From positions 1-16,060 of the forward strand of contig CAZKDJ010000085.1 of the NCBI GenBank assembly GCA_964551295.1: a DNA stretch of 16,060 bases. Direction: 5' to 3'. How positions within the stretch are numbered: the stretch's first letter is position 1; every line of letters starts with the position of its first letter. Below the pieces are notes generated by a model. That model saw only the letters and a program-made list of their open reading frames with translations, was not told the origin of the DNA and did not search any database. Shown piece after piece: positions 8,261 through 15,055 of this stretch. Position numbers and translations under genes: made by a program. The stretch comes from JAFGED01 sp964551295 (GTDB lineage Bacteria; Chloroflexota; Anaerolineae; B4-G1).

Positions 8261-9061
8261 CTATGCGTAATAATTGACCTTCACCCGCCCAAAGCGCAAC
8301 TCGTCCCCATCGTTGAGCGGGTACGACTGCCCTGGTGTGATCTTTTGCTGGTTGACGTAGGTGTAATTGGTGCTGTTCAAGTCCTCGATATAGACCTGAT
8401 CGCCCTGGACAAAGATGCGCGCGTGCTTCCGCGAAACGCCCCCCTCGTCCCCGCCGTGATCGGTCAGATCAATCTCGGGAAAGACACCGCTGACGGGGTC
8501 CTCCCGCCCGATAAAGATCTCGGTTTTGCCGGCCGGGAAGGGCAGTGTGGCGTTGGTGCCCTGCACGACCAGTTTGCCTGGCACGGCCGCAATGGGAGGA
8601 GCCGGCGGAGGCTCTGCCACCGATGGAGGCTGCGCCGCCGGTGGCTGTGGGGCAGGGACCGCGGGCGGCGGTGTCGGAGGCGGCGGTGCTGCCGCTTGGG
8701 GCTGCTGTGCAGTTCCTCCTACGGTTGCGCCGCACATATCACAAAAGTTGCTGCCAGGCTCGAGTCGAGCCCCACACGAGGGGCAGGGCAGCGGAGCGGC
8801 TACAGCTTGGGCAGGGGCAGGTGCCGGAGCGGGCGCAGGAGCCGCCTGGCCCAGTGCCGCGCCGCAGTTATCGCAGAACGACTCGCCGGCGGCCACCGAT
8901 GCCCCGCAGACGGGGCACGTGGTAGCCACGGCTGTTGGCGTAGGCAGTACAGGCGGCGCTGGGGCGGCTGCCGGAGCCACCCCCGTAAGCTTTGCACCAC
9001 ACTCATCACAAAATGCGGCCCCTTCGGGCTGCTGTGAACCACAATTCGGACATGCAGGCAT
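8261..9061 (-). CDS. Triple zinc-ribbon, FHA-domain adaptor protein
   Basis: This is a 266-residue soluble protein. Three zinc ribbons (C4/C7/C18/C21, C49/C52/C63/C66, C93/C96/C107/C110) are joined by Ala/Pro-rich linkers. A longer Pro-rich linker (about 118-160) leads to a C-terminal FHA domain (about 180-262). The FHA keeps GR (185-186) and SRKHA (210-214), but the usual GSTNGTxVN reads NSTNYTYVN (229-237). The phospho-binding Arg, Ser and Asn are therefore present and the Gly positions are changed. There is no signal peptide or membrane helix. By family knowledge, FHA domains bind phosphothreonine. The beads-on-string zinc ribbons suggest a flexible cytoplasmic bridge, which is inference. 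A strong AGGAGG Shine-Dalgarno lies 7 nt before the ATG. The kinase start is 72 nt downstream of this gene's stop. Confidence 0.92.
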   Translation of the reverse strand: MPACPNCGSQQPEGAAFCDECGAKLTGVAPAAAPAPPVLPTPTAVATTCPVCGASVAAGESFCDNCGAALGQAAPAPAPAPAPAQAVAAPLPCPSCGARLEPGSNFCDMCGATVGGTAQQPQAAAPPPPTPPPAVPAPQPPAAQPPSVAEPPPAPPIAAVPGKLVVQGTNATLPFPAGKTEIFIGREDPVSGVFPEIDLTDHGGDEGGVSRKHARIFVQGDQVYIEDLNSTNYTYVNQQKITPGQSYPLNDGDELRFGRVKVNYYA

Positions 9062-9079
9062 GACATCCCTCCTGAATTC

Positions 9080-9108
9080 AGTATACTGGTAGTTGGTACA
9101 CTGGTAAA
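9080..9108 (-). promoter_or_regulatory. Weak candidate sigma-70 promoter before the FHA adaptor gene
   Basis: Reading the minus strand, TTTACC (9103-9108) and TATACT (9080-9085) are 17 nt apart. The predicted start would fall near 9073, on the edge of the Shine-Dalgarno, leaving almost no leader, so the call is weak. The -35 hexamer also lies within the TGGTA repeat array. Confidence 0.3.
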
Positions 9109-9170
9109 TTGGTATCTGGTGAATTGATTTGAGTAAAGCACTAATTACCAGTCTACCAATCTACCAATTT
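9085..9170. repeat. TGGTA heptamer/octamer array with inverted copies in the intergenic gap
   Basis: The 129-bp gap between the VWA and FHA-adaptor genes is AT-richer than its flanks. It contains five forward [CT]TGGT(A) units at 7-8 nt spacing (9085-9091, 9092-9098, 9099-9106, 9107-9114, 9115-9120) and three inverted TACCA units (9146-9150, 9155-9159, 9162-9166). The segment 9085-9107 pairs with 9146-9168 as an imperfect inverted repeat of about 23 nt, with one bulge and two mismatches. It could be an operator array, a REP-like element or an RNA hairpin between two transcription units. Confidence 0.65.
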
Positions 9171-9190
9171 CTCAACGTAACAGCTCCTAA

Positions 9191-10450
9191 CTACTCATCT
9201 AGCTTCTGCGTCAACTTGCGCGTCTCGTAGCGCAGTTTCTTGGTCCCTCCAGAAGACAGTCCCTCGCCTTCCTCCAAACGCTTGGCCTCATCCAACGCCG
9301 TCTGGGCCAGATCATCCTCGCCCAGTTCCAGCAAGCGGGTAGCGGCGGCACGGAGCTTTTGCGTCGCACCGGCGATGTTGCCCACCACCGCCTCGTCCAG
9401 CGCCCGTGTCTGCAGCTTGTGCGCCGTTACTTTCTCGACGATGTTCAACACGTAGGGATTGTCCTGTGAAGCCAGCGCCGGATCGGCGGTGAAATTCAGA
9501 ACCACGTCCGCCTTCACCTTCTCGTCCATCGAACCGGTCGCGGGCACGTCGTAACTCACCTCCGCCTGGGCGATGCGATAAGACCCAGGCTGGCGAGGCG
9601 GCACCAGCATCTCGACCAGCACGCTCTGCCCCTGGTCGCGCTCCATATCGCCTAGCGTGACCTGCACGTCGCGATCCGAGAGGGCGCGGTGCCCCAGCTT
9701 GGCGATCAGGGGCTGCACCCGCCAGACCGCTCGTGGCATGACGCCGCCCACCAGGCGCAAGATCATATCCGTGTTCTGCACGACGGTGGCCTGGGCCGCC
9801 TGCACCTGGCGCTCGAACGTGCGCAGAATCACGTCGGGTTGGCCCTCCGGGATAAAGTCCGAGGTACCGCCGGCCGTATCGGCGATATCGTCCAGGAGCT
9901 GCTCGTTCCACTCCTCACCCAACCCCAGCGCGACGATGGGGATACCCTCACTGCCGGCGTCCGCCGCCAGCCGGCGACACACGTCCTCATCGCCAAAGGT
10001 CTCGCCGTCGGTCAGGAGGAGCATACGGCTGACCCGCTCAGGTCCCACGCCCTCGCGCAGCTCCCGTAGGCCCTCCTTCATCCCGCGCGATATCGCGGTG
10101 CCGCCACCGGCGCGGATGTCGTCGATCTGTTTCCTCAGGTCCCCACCATCGGACACTGGCTGACTGGGCACGACGACCTTGACCTTGTCGTCAAAGACGA
10201 CGATAGAGAGCAGATCCTGGGGGCCCATCTGGTTGACGGCCAGCTTGGCCGCCTCCTTGAGGTTATCCAGCTTGGTCCCGCTCATCGAACCGCTATGGTC
10301 CAGGACGAGGCTAAAGTTGAGCGGCATCTTTACGTCGGTCACGACGCCAGTGGGCAAGGCCTCGATCAGCACGTACGTCAACTGCTGCCCCCCCGTGGCG
10401 GGAAACGTGTCCTTGTTCGTCTGCACAGTCAGCTGCACTTCTCCACCCAT
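9191..10450 (-). CDS. Cytoplasmic von Willebrand factor A (VWA) domain protein
   Basis: This is a 419-residue protein without a signal peptide or membrane helix. A VWA domain at about 44-220 has a complete metal-ion-dependent adhesion site: D51-x-S53-x-S55 (DHSGSMSG), T118 in GGGTAIS and D148 in LTDGE. A beta-rich middle region (about 240-330) follows. The Ala/Leu/Glu-rich helical tail (about 335-419) contains LLELGEDDLAQ and KLRYETRKLTQ and may pack as a helical hairpin or coiled coil. VWA proteins beside kinases and PP2C phosphatases are known from TerY-type phosphorylation triads; the similarity here is in gene context and I infer no tellurite function. An AAGGAGAA Shine-Dalgarno precedes the ATG, and the zinc-ribbon membrane gene ends 38 nt upstream. 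Confidence 0.92.
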   Translation of the reverse strand: MGGEVQLTVQTNKDTFPATGGQQLTYVLIEALPTGVVTDVKMPLNFSLVLDHSGSMSGTKLDNLKEAAKLAVNQMGPQDLLSIVVFDDKVKVVVPSQPVSDGGDLRKQIDDIRAGGGTAISRGMKEGLRELREGVGPERVSRMLLLTDGETFGDEDVCRRLAADAGSEGIPIVALGLGEEWNEQLLDDIADTAGGTSDFIPEGQPDVILRTFERQVQAAQATVVQNTDMILRLVGGVMPRAVWRVQPLIAKLGHRALSDRDVQVTLGDMERDQGQSVLVEMLVPPRQPGSYRIAQAEVSYDVPATGSMDEKVKADVVLNFTADPALASQDNPYVLNIVEKVTAHKLQTRALDEAVVGNIAGATQKLRAAATRLLELGEDDLAQTALDEAKRLEEGEGLSSGGTKKLRYETRKLTQKLDE

Positions 10451-10488
10451 ACAAATTCTCCTTGACCCCGAACCTTGCGAAGGCTAAA

Positions 10489-11229
10489 CTATCGCCGTCG
10501 GATCAGCCCGCCGATCAACGCAGCCAGAACGCCGACGAGCGCTATACCTAGCCCCATCATAGCGATCCAGAATCCCTGTCCCAATCCAGCCAGCGCACCG
10601 CTCAAGCTGTTGATGTCAAAGTTGGTCGTCATCAGCGAGGTGATCACAGGCGAGCTAAGCGGCAGACAACCACACAGTCCGGGCAAAAAGATCAACAGGG
10701 GCAAAAGGAGCGCCAGTCCAGACGACCGTCCCTTGCCCAAGAACCCCAGCACGATGCCGACGAGACTGAGCAAAAGCAACACCAACGCCCCCAGAGGCAC
10801 CAACCCCCACAGGAGAAACATCGAGTCACCGCCCGGCTCAAGCGCCTTGGACACCGTATCAAGCCCCGTGTCACCGGTCGGGAACCAGGGTAGCACAAAG
10901 GCTCCCAACGCGGCCAACGCACCCAGGACAGCCAGGATGTAGCCGCCAAAAAGCCCGATCCCGCCTATCACCCGTCCGGCGCCGCCGGAATCCCGCACAG
11001 CGGAAGGAGCCGGTGCGGGTACATAGGGCGGCACAGGCCACGGCGGCGCCTGCGGCGACGGGGGCAAGGACGGCGATGGTACCGTCGGCGGCGACACAGG
11101 CTGCGACGGAGGACGCGTCGGCGTCACCTGAGGTGGCGGCGCAGGAGCAGCTTGCCCCAACACCGCGCCACACCCTTTACAGAAACGCGCACCTGGACGA
11201 TTGGCACTCCCACACTTTGGACATATCAT
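10489..11229 (-). CDS. Zinc-ribbon multi-pass membrane protein of unknown function
   Basis: This is a 246-residue protein. An N-terminal zinc ribbon (C3, C6, C17, C20) is followed by a strongly Pro-rich linker (about 28-78), then four hydrophobic helices at about 86-115, 137-165, 171-190 and 213-240, ending in an RRR stop-transfer tail. I do not recognise a named family for the membrane part. The ribbon is the same type as on the kinase, phosphatase and FHA proteins here, so this is probably the cluster's membrane-anchored partner rather than an enzyme (inference). AAGGAGGT lies 8 nt before the ATG. It sits 27 nt after the phosphatase stop and 38 nt before the VWA start, consistent with one transcript. 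Confidence 0.85.
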   Translation of the reverse strand: MICPKCGSANRPGARFCKGCGAVLGQAAPAPPPQVTPTRPPSQPVSPPTVPSPSLPPSPQAPPWPVPPYVPAPAPSAVRDSGGAGRVIGGIGLFGGYILAVLGALAALGAFVLPWFPTGDTGLDTVSKALEPGGDSMFLLWGLVPLGALVLLLLSLVGIVLGFLGKGRSSGLALLLPLLIFLPGLCGCLPLSSPVITSLMTTNFDINSLSGALAGLGQGFWIAMMGLGIALVGVLAALIGGLIRRR

Positions 11230-11256
11230 TTGACCACACCTCCTTTTAAATACTTA

Positions 11257-12474
11257 TCAATCCGTCACGCTAACCACGATTGCGCTCACGTTATCCAACG
11301 CCCCAGATTCCAGAGCGCGCCGGACAATCTGATCGCAGATTTGCTGCGGTTCGAATTCCAGCAACATCAATTCCTCCAGCCCTGCACTTCCAACACTCTC
11401 CCACACGTCATTACAGCACAGGAGCAACCGATCGCCGGGTGCCAACTGCAAGCTGAGCACATCCACCTCCACTGTGGACCGATCTCCCAGGCTGCGATAG
11501 AGAACGCCCTTCTGCGGATGGTCAGCCGCCTCCTCAGGCTCGACCTCGCCCGTCGCCACCAATCGCTCGATGAGAGAATGATCGGTGGACATCTGGCAAA
11601 GCGCGCCATCGCGCCAATGATAGACGCGGCTATCGCCCACGTTGGCGATGACGGCCAAATCATCGCGCACCAACGCCAGAGCGAGTGTCGAGCCCATATC
11701 GCTGCCGTGACTCTGCGCCACGGCATAAATCTGCGCATTGGCCTCGGTGATGGCCTCGCCGGCGATCTTGATCAGCGTCTCGACCAGGCAGACATCGCCG
11801 CCTAACTCGGCCATCAGCACACCGGAGACGAGCTCCTGGGCCACCGTCTGCACGGCGATCCGGCTGGCAACCTCGCCCGCTTGCTGTCCTCCTATCCCAT
11901 CGGCCACGGCAAAGAACCCTACAGCCGGCGTGGGGCGTCCCTCGTATACAGGCGCCAGCGTCAGCGCCAGCAGGCTATCCTGATTGATCGCCAGATCAGG
12001 GCCTTTCATCGACTGCAGGCCAACCGCGAGTTGCACACCGTGGACAAACGGCAGCCTCTCCGAGACGGCCTTCTCGGCCTCAACCACAAACGTGCGTCCG
12101 GCACACTCAAACGTCGTCCCCTGAACCAACTCGGGCGATTTCAGCCACTCGTGCAGCAGGCAGACGACGGGTTGGGCCAACTCCGCCCCGCACTCGGGAC
12201 AGGACCCACCGTCGCCCGGCACCTCCGCCCCACAAGCAGCGCAACGCCCGTGATCACGAACGCGATACGTGGCATGGTCAGTCTGGCGGGCCACGAGCTC
12301 CACGACCTCGTACCGCTCCTGCAGCAGCGCACCCGGAGGCCACGCGCCCACGAGGAGCTCCGTCTTTACGCTTGGTGCTCCGATCTCGACAGGCGAAACC
12401 AGCGCCTCCCCACAGACATTGCAGAACTTGGCTCTATCGCGATTCTCAGCCCCGCACGCAGAACAGACGGTCAT
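11257..12474 (-). CDS. Zinc-ribbon PP2C-type protein phosphatase with altered metal site and vestigial kinase-like N-lobe strand
   Basis: This is a 405-residue protein. It holds zinc ribbon 1 (C4, C7, C18, C21), then LLQERYEVVELV (50-61), which matches the start of the kinase N-lobe in the neighbouring kinases but lacks the glycine loop and Lys. Zinc ribbon 2 (C78, C81, C92, C95) follows. The PP2C domain spans about 147-403: NQDS (164-167), ADGIGG with metal Asp192, GSTLALALV, VGDSRVY (279-285), STDHSL (296-301) and a final DNVS with Asp394. The usual LLLCSDGLWE strand reads LLLCCNDVWE (350-359), so the central metal-binding Asp is Asn355 and the next Gly is Asp356. PP2Cs reverse Hanks-kinase phosphorylation. 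Activity here may be reduced or depend on Asp356. GGGAGAA precedes the ATG, and its own promoter lies 52 nt upstream. Confidence 0.93.
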   Translation of the reverse strand: MTVCSACGAENRDRAKFCNVCGEALVSPVEIGAPSVKTELLVGAWPPGALLQERYEVVELVARQTDHATYRVRDHGRCAACGAEVPGDGGSCPECGAELAQPVVCLLHEWLKSPELVQGTTFECAGRTFVVEAEKAVSERLPFVHGVQLAVGLQSMKGPDLAINQDSLLALTLAPVYEGRPTPAVGFFAVADGIGGQQAGEVASRIAVQTVAQELVSGVLMAELGGDVCLVETLIKIAGEAITEANAQIYAVAQSHGSDMGSTLALALVRDDLAVIANVGDSRVYHWRDGALCQMSTDHSLIERLVATGEVEPEEAADHPQKGVLYRSLGDRSTVEVDVLSLQLAPGDRLLLCCNDVWESVGSAGLEELMLLEFEPQQICDQIVRRALESGALDNVSAIVVSVTD

Positions 12475-12525
12475 GATTCTCCCAATCGAGTGTCAAAGCG
12501 AGACAATAAGGCTGATGACTGGGAT

Positions 12526-12553
12526 ATTGTATCGCTAGGCTCGTAAACGTCAA
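12526..12553 (-). promoter_or_regulatory. Sigma-70 promoter for the phosphatase operon
   Basis: On the minus strand, TTGACG (12548-12553) and TACAAT (12526-12531) are separated by 16 nt. Each hexamer matches consensus at five of six positions. The start would fall near 12519, leaving a leader of about 45 nt before the phosphatase ATG with its GGGAGAA site. The promoter sits in the only intergenic gap between the repeat-protein gene and the phosphatase gene. Confidence 0.65.
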
Positions 12554-12607
12554 ATAGACAGCGCCGCATCCAGCTACCCATCATCGGCAGATACGCGTGA
12601 CGCCGTT

Positions 12608-12886
12608 TTATTCTTTGGGCAGCTTTACAGTCGACGCCCCTTCCTGTCCCGGCTCCGCTTCCTCATCGGTCAGCTTCACCGTCGGCCCACCGCGCCGAGG
12701 CTCTACCTCCGCTTCCTCGGTCAGTTTCACCGTTGACCCACCGCGCCGAGGCTCAGGCTCCTCACCCGTCAGCTTCACCGTCGGTCCGCCGCGCTTAGGC
12801 CCTGCCTCCTCATCATCGACCAGTTTCACCGTTGGCCCGCCGTGCTTGGGTCGGGCTGGCTTCTGTGGCGTGATCAGCGCCGGCAT
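12608..12886 (-). CDS. Small tandem-repeat protein with five TVKL motifs (unknown function)
   Basis: This is a 92-residue, highly charged protein with no predicted fold, signal or membrane helix. Nearly all of it is five imperfect 16-20-residue repeats of the form P-[KR]-[HR]-G-G-[PS]-T-V-K-L-T-[DEG]-E-E. TVKL occurs five times and an acidic KLT(D/E/G)E follows in three copies. Each unit alternates a basic RRGG patch, a Thr and an acidic patch. I do not recognise a family. FHA domains select phosphothreonine largely by the +3 residue, which is Leu in each T-V-K-L. The context (two kinases, four FHA domains and a phosphatase) therefore makes a multivalent phospho-scaffold plausible, but this is untested inference. 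The ATG is 30 nt after the VWA-FHA stop with a modest GGAG site. The regular repeats and the tight spacing argue for a real gene. Confidence 0.75.
   Translation of the reverse strand: MPALITPQKPARPKHGGPTVKLVDDEEAGPKRGGPTVKLTGEEPEPRRGGSTVKLTEEAEVEPRRGGPTVKLTDEEAEPGQEGASTVKLPKE
12620..12850 (-). repeat. Five-copy imperfect tandem repeat encoding GGPTVKL units
   Basis: The DNA has a period of about 48-60 bp. Each unit contains a variant of cagtttcaccgttgg on the plus strand, which is the reverse complement of the TVKL codons. Third-position differences between copies (cagctt/cagttt, accgtc/accgtt) with conserved amino acids suggest selection on the peptide rather than a very recent expansion. 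Confidence 0.8.
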
Positions 12887-12916
12887 GGGCTCCGCACTCG
12901 GCTGCGCTGCGCTTGG

Positions 12917-14896
12917 CTACGCCGGCTGCTGAGGTTTGGGCGGTTGCACCGGTGGCGGCTCAGGGGCAGACGGCGGCTCTACGTCGCTATCTTGCAAGCG
13001 GCGCGTCGCGCCCCCAACACGCTTGAACTGCAAGTGCGTGTTGCCCACCTCGATGATCGCGTCCGGCTCCAGCGGCACCAACCGCTTAGGAGAGATCATC
13101 GCACCGTTGACCCGCGTGCCGTTCGTGCTGCCCTCGTCGACGATAAAGTAACGCGTCTGCTCCATGCGAATGGAAAAGTGAGGATTGGAGGCATAGTCAT
13201 CGTGCAGCGCAAAGTCGCAGAACTGCGGATCGCGCCCCACCTTGACCACGGGTCCCGAAATACGAAACTCGCGTCCCACGTTGGCCCCCTTGACGACGAC
13301 CAGTTTGCCCGGCCCGCCCGGCATACCCCCCAGGCGTTTCGTGACCCCCTTGACCACGTTAGAGGTGGTAGCGACCACTTTGCGCGCCAGCTCGCCCCGC
13401 GTGCGGATCAGCATGATGAGCAAAACAAACAGCCCCAGCCCCAGCACACCCGCGACGCAGACCATCCACCAGGATTCGTTTACCCTGCGCTCCCACGCCA
13501 CACACGGCGTTTGCTTCGCAGCCTCCCAAGTGACCCCAATCGTCACCGGTTCAGTCTCCATCTGCTCGCCCAACCAGGCATCCTCGGTCTTGGCCACCAG
13601 CGTGAACTCGCGCGCCTGGACCTGCTCCGTCGGCGTGACGACATGGGTCACGTCCCAGGTGATCGTATAGTCCGGCGGCGTCGTGCCCGCGCCAATCAGC
13701 TCGCCGTTGGCAAAGTAGCGCACCTGCGCCGGATCGCGCAGGGCGCCGTCGACGGGCGTCACCTCGGCGCTCAGCGAGATGGCGGTGGGCGTATCGTAGC
13801 GAAAGTTCTCCCGCTTGGTGGACACGTAGAGACAGGCCGCCTCGTCATACGCGATGGGCACCGTGTACGCGTCGCCGTCACTTGGAGCGGTCAGAGAAAT
13901 TTGTGGCGGCTGCAAGACTGCCTGAAAGGGCACCTCGGCCTCCGCAGCCGCGGTGCCGACGCGCACCGTCACGCGCAGGGTGTGCCCTCCCTTCGGCAGG
14001 CGCGTCTCGTAAGCGATCACGTACTGCTGCCGCTGGGTCACCAACCGGTCGAACAGGTCCAGCACCTGTCCGCGGGGCTCGTCGCCGTCGTGCAACTGGT
14101 AGACGCCGTGCGTCTGGTGGGCCAATCGCTTCAGGTTATCCGCACCGCTGAACTCTCGGCCGGACTTGCCCATGCCGATGGTGTAGATGGAGACGTCCGC
14201 CTCCAGGGCCTTACGGATGACGTCGTCGTACCGCGTCGTCTCGGAAAAGTCCGGGTCAATGCCATCGGAAAAGACGACGAGGACCTTGCGGCGGATCGAG
14301 AGCGCCTCGCCAATCCTGGCATCCGCGTTTTCGGTCAGCAGACCGAGCGCCACGTCCAACCCCTCATAGAGCGGCGTACCGCCCGTCACAGGCTCGCCCA
14401 CTATCGGTATCAGCGCGTTCTTGGCCCGCCCGGTGTCCACCGGATCGAAGGTAAAGTCCTCCAACGGGTCCATCCTTTCCTCGCCGATTCCGATGACGGT
14501 CACCCCGTCGTCGCCGGGCCCTCCAGGCGCACTGAGCCGGTCGATCAGTTCCTCCGCCAGGCCGGCGGCCTCCGCGATGCGCCCGTCTCCCGGGGCCGAG
14601 ATGCCGCCCCTGTCGATCACGATGGCGACGGCCAAGCCGGCGATCTCGTAGGAGACGCGCTTGTCCTCGACGACGTCCCCATCCTCCTCCACTACAAAAT
14701 CCTCGGCTGTGAGGCCCTCGACTGACCGGGCGCCCTCCCGGTCGATCACGCTGACGTAGGTGCGTACCTCGGGCGGCGCGGACGCGGCATCCGGCGGGCG
14801 ATGGATGATGATCAGCGGAGCAGCCTGAGCCAGGCCGGCCTGTACAGCCGCCAGCAGGAGCACGCCCACTATCAAAACAGACAGGTTTCTCCTCAT
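12917..14896 (-). CDS. Secreted VWA domain, single transmembrane helix and cytoplasmic FHA domain protein
   Basis: The ATG at 14896 is chosen because GAGGAGG lies 5 nt before it and it begins a clean signal peptide (MRRNLSV, hydrophobic core, cleavage near residues 23-26). The upstream ATG at 14920 would spoil both. The 659-residue protein has an outer VWA domain (about 90-300), Ig-like beta regions (about 310-465), one membrane helix (about 476-497), then a cytoplasmic FHA domain (about 553-622) with VGRD, an N-x-H (normally S-x-x-H) segment and EGSTNGTRVNG, and a Pro-rich tail. The MIDAS is degenerate: DxSxS reads DRGGI, while TGGT and FSDG remain, so metal binding may be lost. The topology puts ligand binding outside and phosphothreonine reading inside, suggesting a link between cell-surface contact and the kinases (inference). 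Its own strong promoter lies upstream. Confidence 0.93.
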   Translation of the reverse strand: MRRNLSVLIVGVLLLAAVQAGLAQAAPLIIIHRPPDAASAPPEVRTYVSVIDREGARSVEGLTAEDFVVEEDGDVVEDKRVSYEIAGLAVAIVIDRGGISAPGDGRIAEAAGLAEELIDRLSAPGGPGDDGVTVIGIGEERMDPLEDFTFDPVDTGRAKNALIPIVGEPVTGGTPLYEGLDVALGLLTENADARIGEALSIRRKVLVVFSDGIDPDFSETTRYDDVIRKALEADVSIYTIGMGKSGREFSGADNLKRLAHQTHGVYQLHDGDEPRGQVLDLFDRLVTQRQQYVIAYETRLPKGGHTLRVTVRVGTAAAEAEVPFQAVLQPPQISLTAPSDGDAYTVPIAYDEAACLYVSTKRENFRYDTPTAISLSAEVTPVDGALRDPAQVRYFANGELIGAGTTPPDYTITWDVTHVVTPTEQVQAREFTLVAKTEDAWLGEQMETEPVTIGVTWEAAKQTPCVAWERRVNESWWMVCVAGVLGLGLFVLLIMLIRTRGELARKVVATTSNVVKGVTKRLGGMPGGPGKLVVVKGANVGREFRISGPVVKVGRDPQFCDFALHDDYASNPHFSIRMEQTRYFIVDEGSTNGTRVNGAMISPKRLVPLEPDAIIEVGNTHLQFKRVGGATRRLQDSDVEPPSAPEPPPVQPPKPQQPA

Positions 14897-14901
14897 GCCG
14901 C

Positions 14902-14908
14902 CCTCCTC
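14902..14908 (-). promoter_or_regulatory. Shine-Dalgarno deciding the VWA-FHA start
   Basis: GAGGAGG ends 5 nt before the ATG at 14896. It lies inside the reading frame that would follow the alternative ATG at 14920, so it supports the shorter protein with a normal signal peptide. Confidence 0.8.
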
Positions 14909-14946
14909 AAGAGACATCACCCCACATCCGGCTCACCTCGTGAGTG

Positions 14947-14975
14947 AGTATAACCAGATAGTCACTTGCTGTCAA
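14947..14975 (-). promoter_or_regulatory. Near-consensus sigma-70 promoter for the VWA-FHA gene and downstream module
   Basis: On the minus strand a perfect TTGACA (14970-14975) is 17 nt from TATACT (14947-14952). The start is expected near 14940, with a leader of about 44 nt before the ATG at 14896. It lies just downstream of a stem-loop that closes the preceding gene, as expected at a transcription-unit boundary. It is the best promoter match I see in the window. Confidence 0.82.
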
Positions 14976-15002
14976 CACCCCTCTCTTTCCCAGACACCCA
15001 GT

Positions 15003-15034
15003 CCTCCCCCCGCAAAAAAAAACGCGGGGGGAGG
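15003..15034. terminator. GC-rich stem-loop, likely terminator after the lipoprotein gene
   Basis: A perfect 11-bp stem (15003-15013 with 15024-15034, CCTCCCCCCGC and its complement) encloses a 10-nt loop of nine A and one C on the plus strand. In the transcribed minus direction the loop is GUUUUUUUUU and no U-run follows the stem. The plus direction has a weak TTGTTT tail. It begins about 20 nt after the lipoprotein stop and precedes the next promoter, so a terminator or 3'-end stabiliser is the best reading. Confidence 0.65.
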
Positions 15035-15055
15035 TTGTTTCTCATGCCTGACACG

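Noticed and set aside
7454..9037. Plus-strand open frame of about 527 codons opposite the kinase and FHA-adaptor genes
   Set aside because: It spans two opposite-strand genes and their gap, and its low-complexity Arg/Gly product shows no family motifs.
12842..14725. Plus-strand open frame of about 627 codons opposite the VWA-FHA gene
   Set aside because: It is antisense to a protein with signal peptide, VWA, helix and FHA, and its Arg/His-rich translation looks like a GC shadow.
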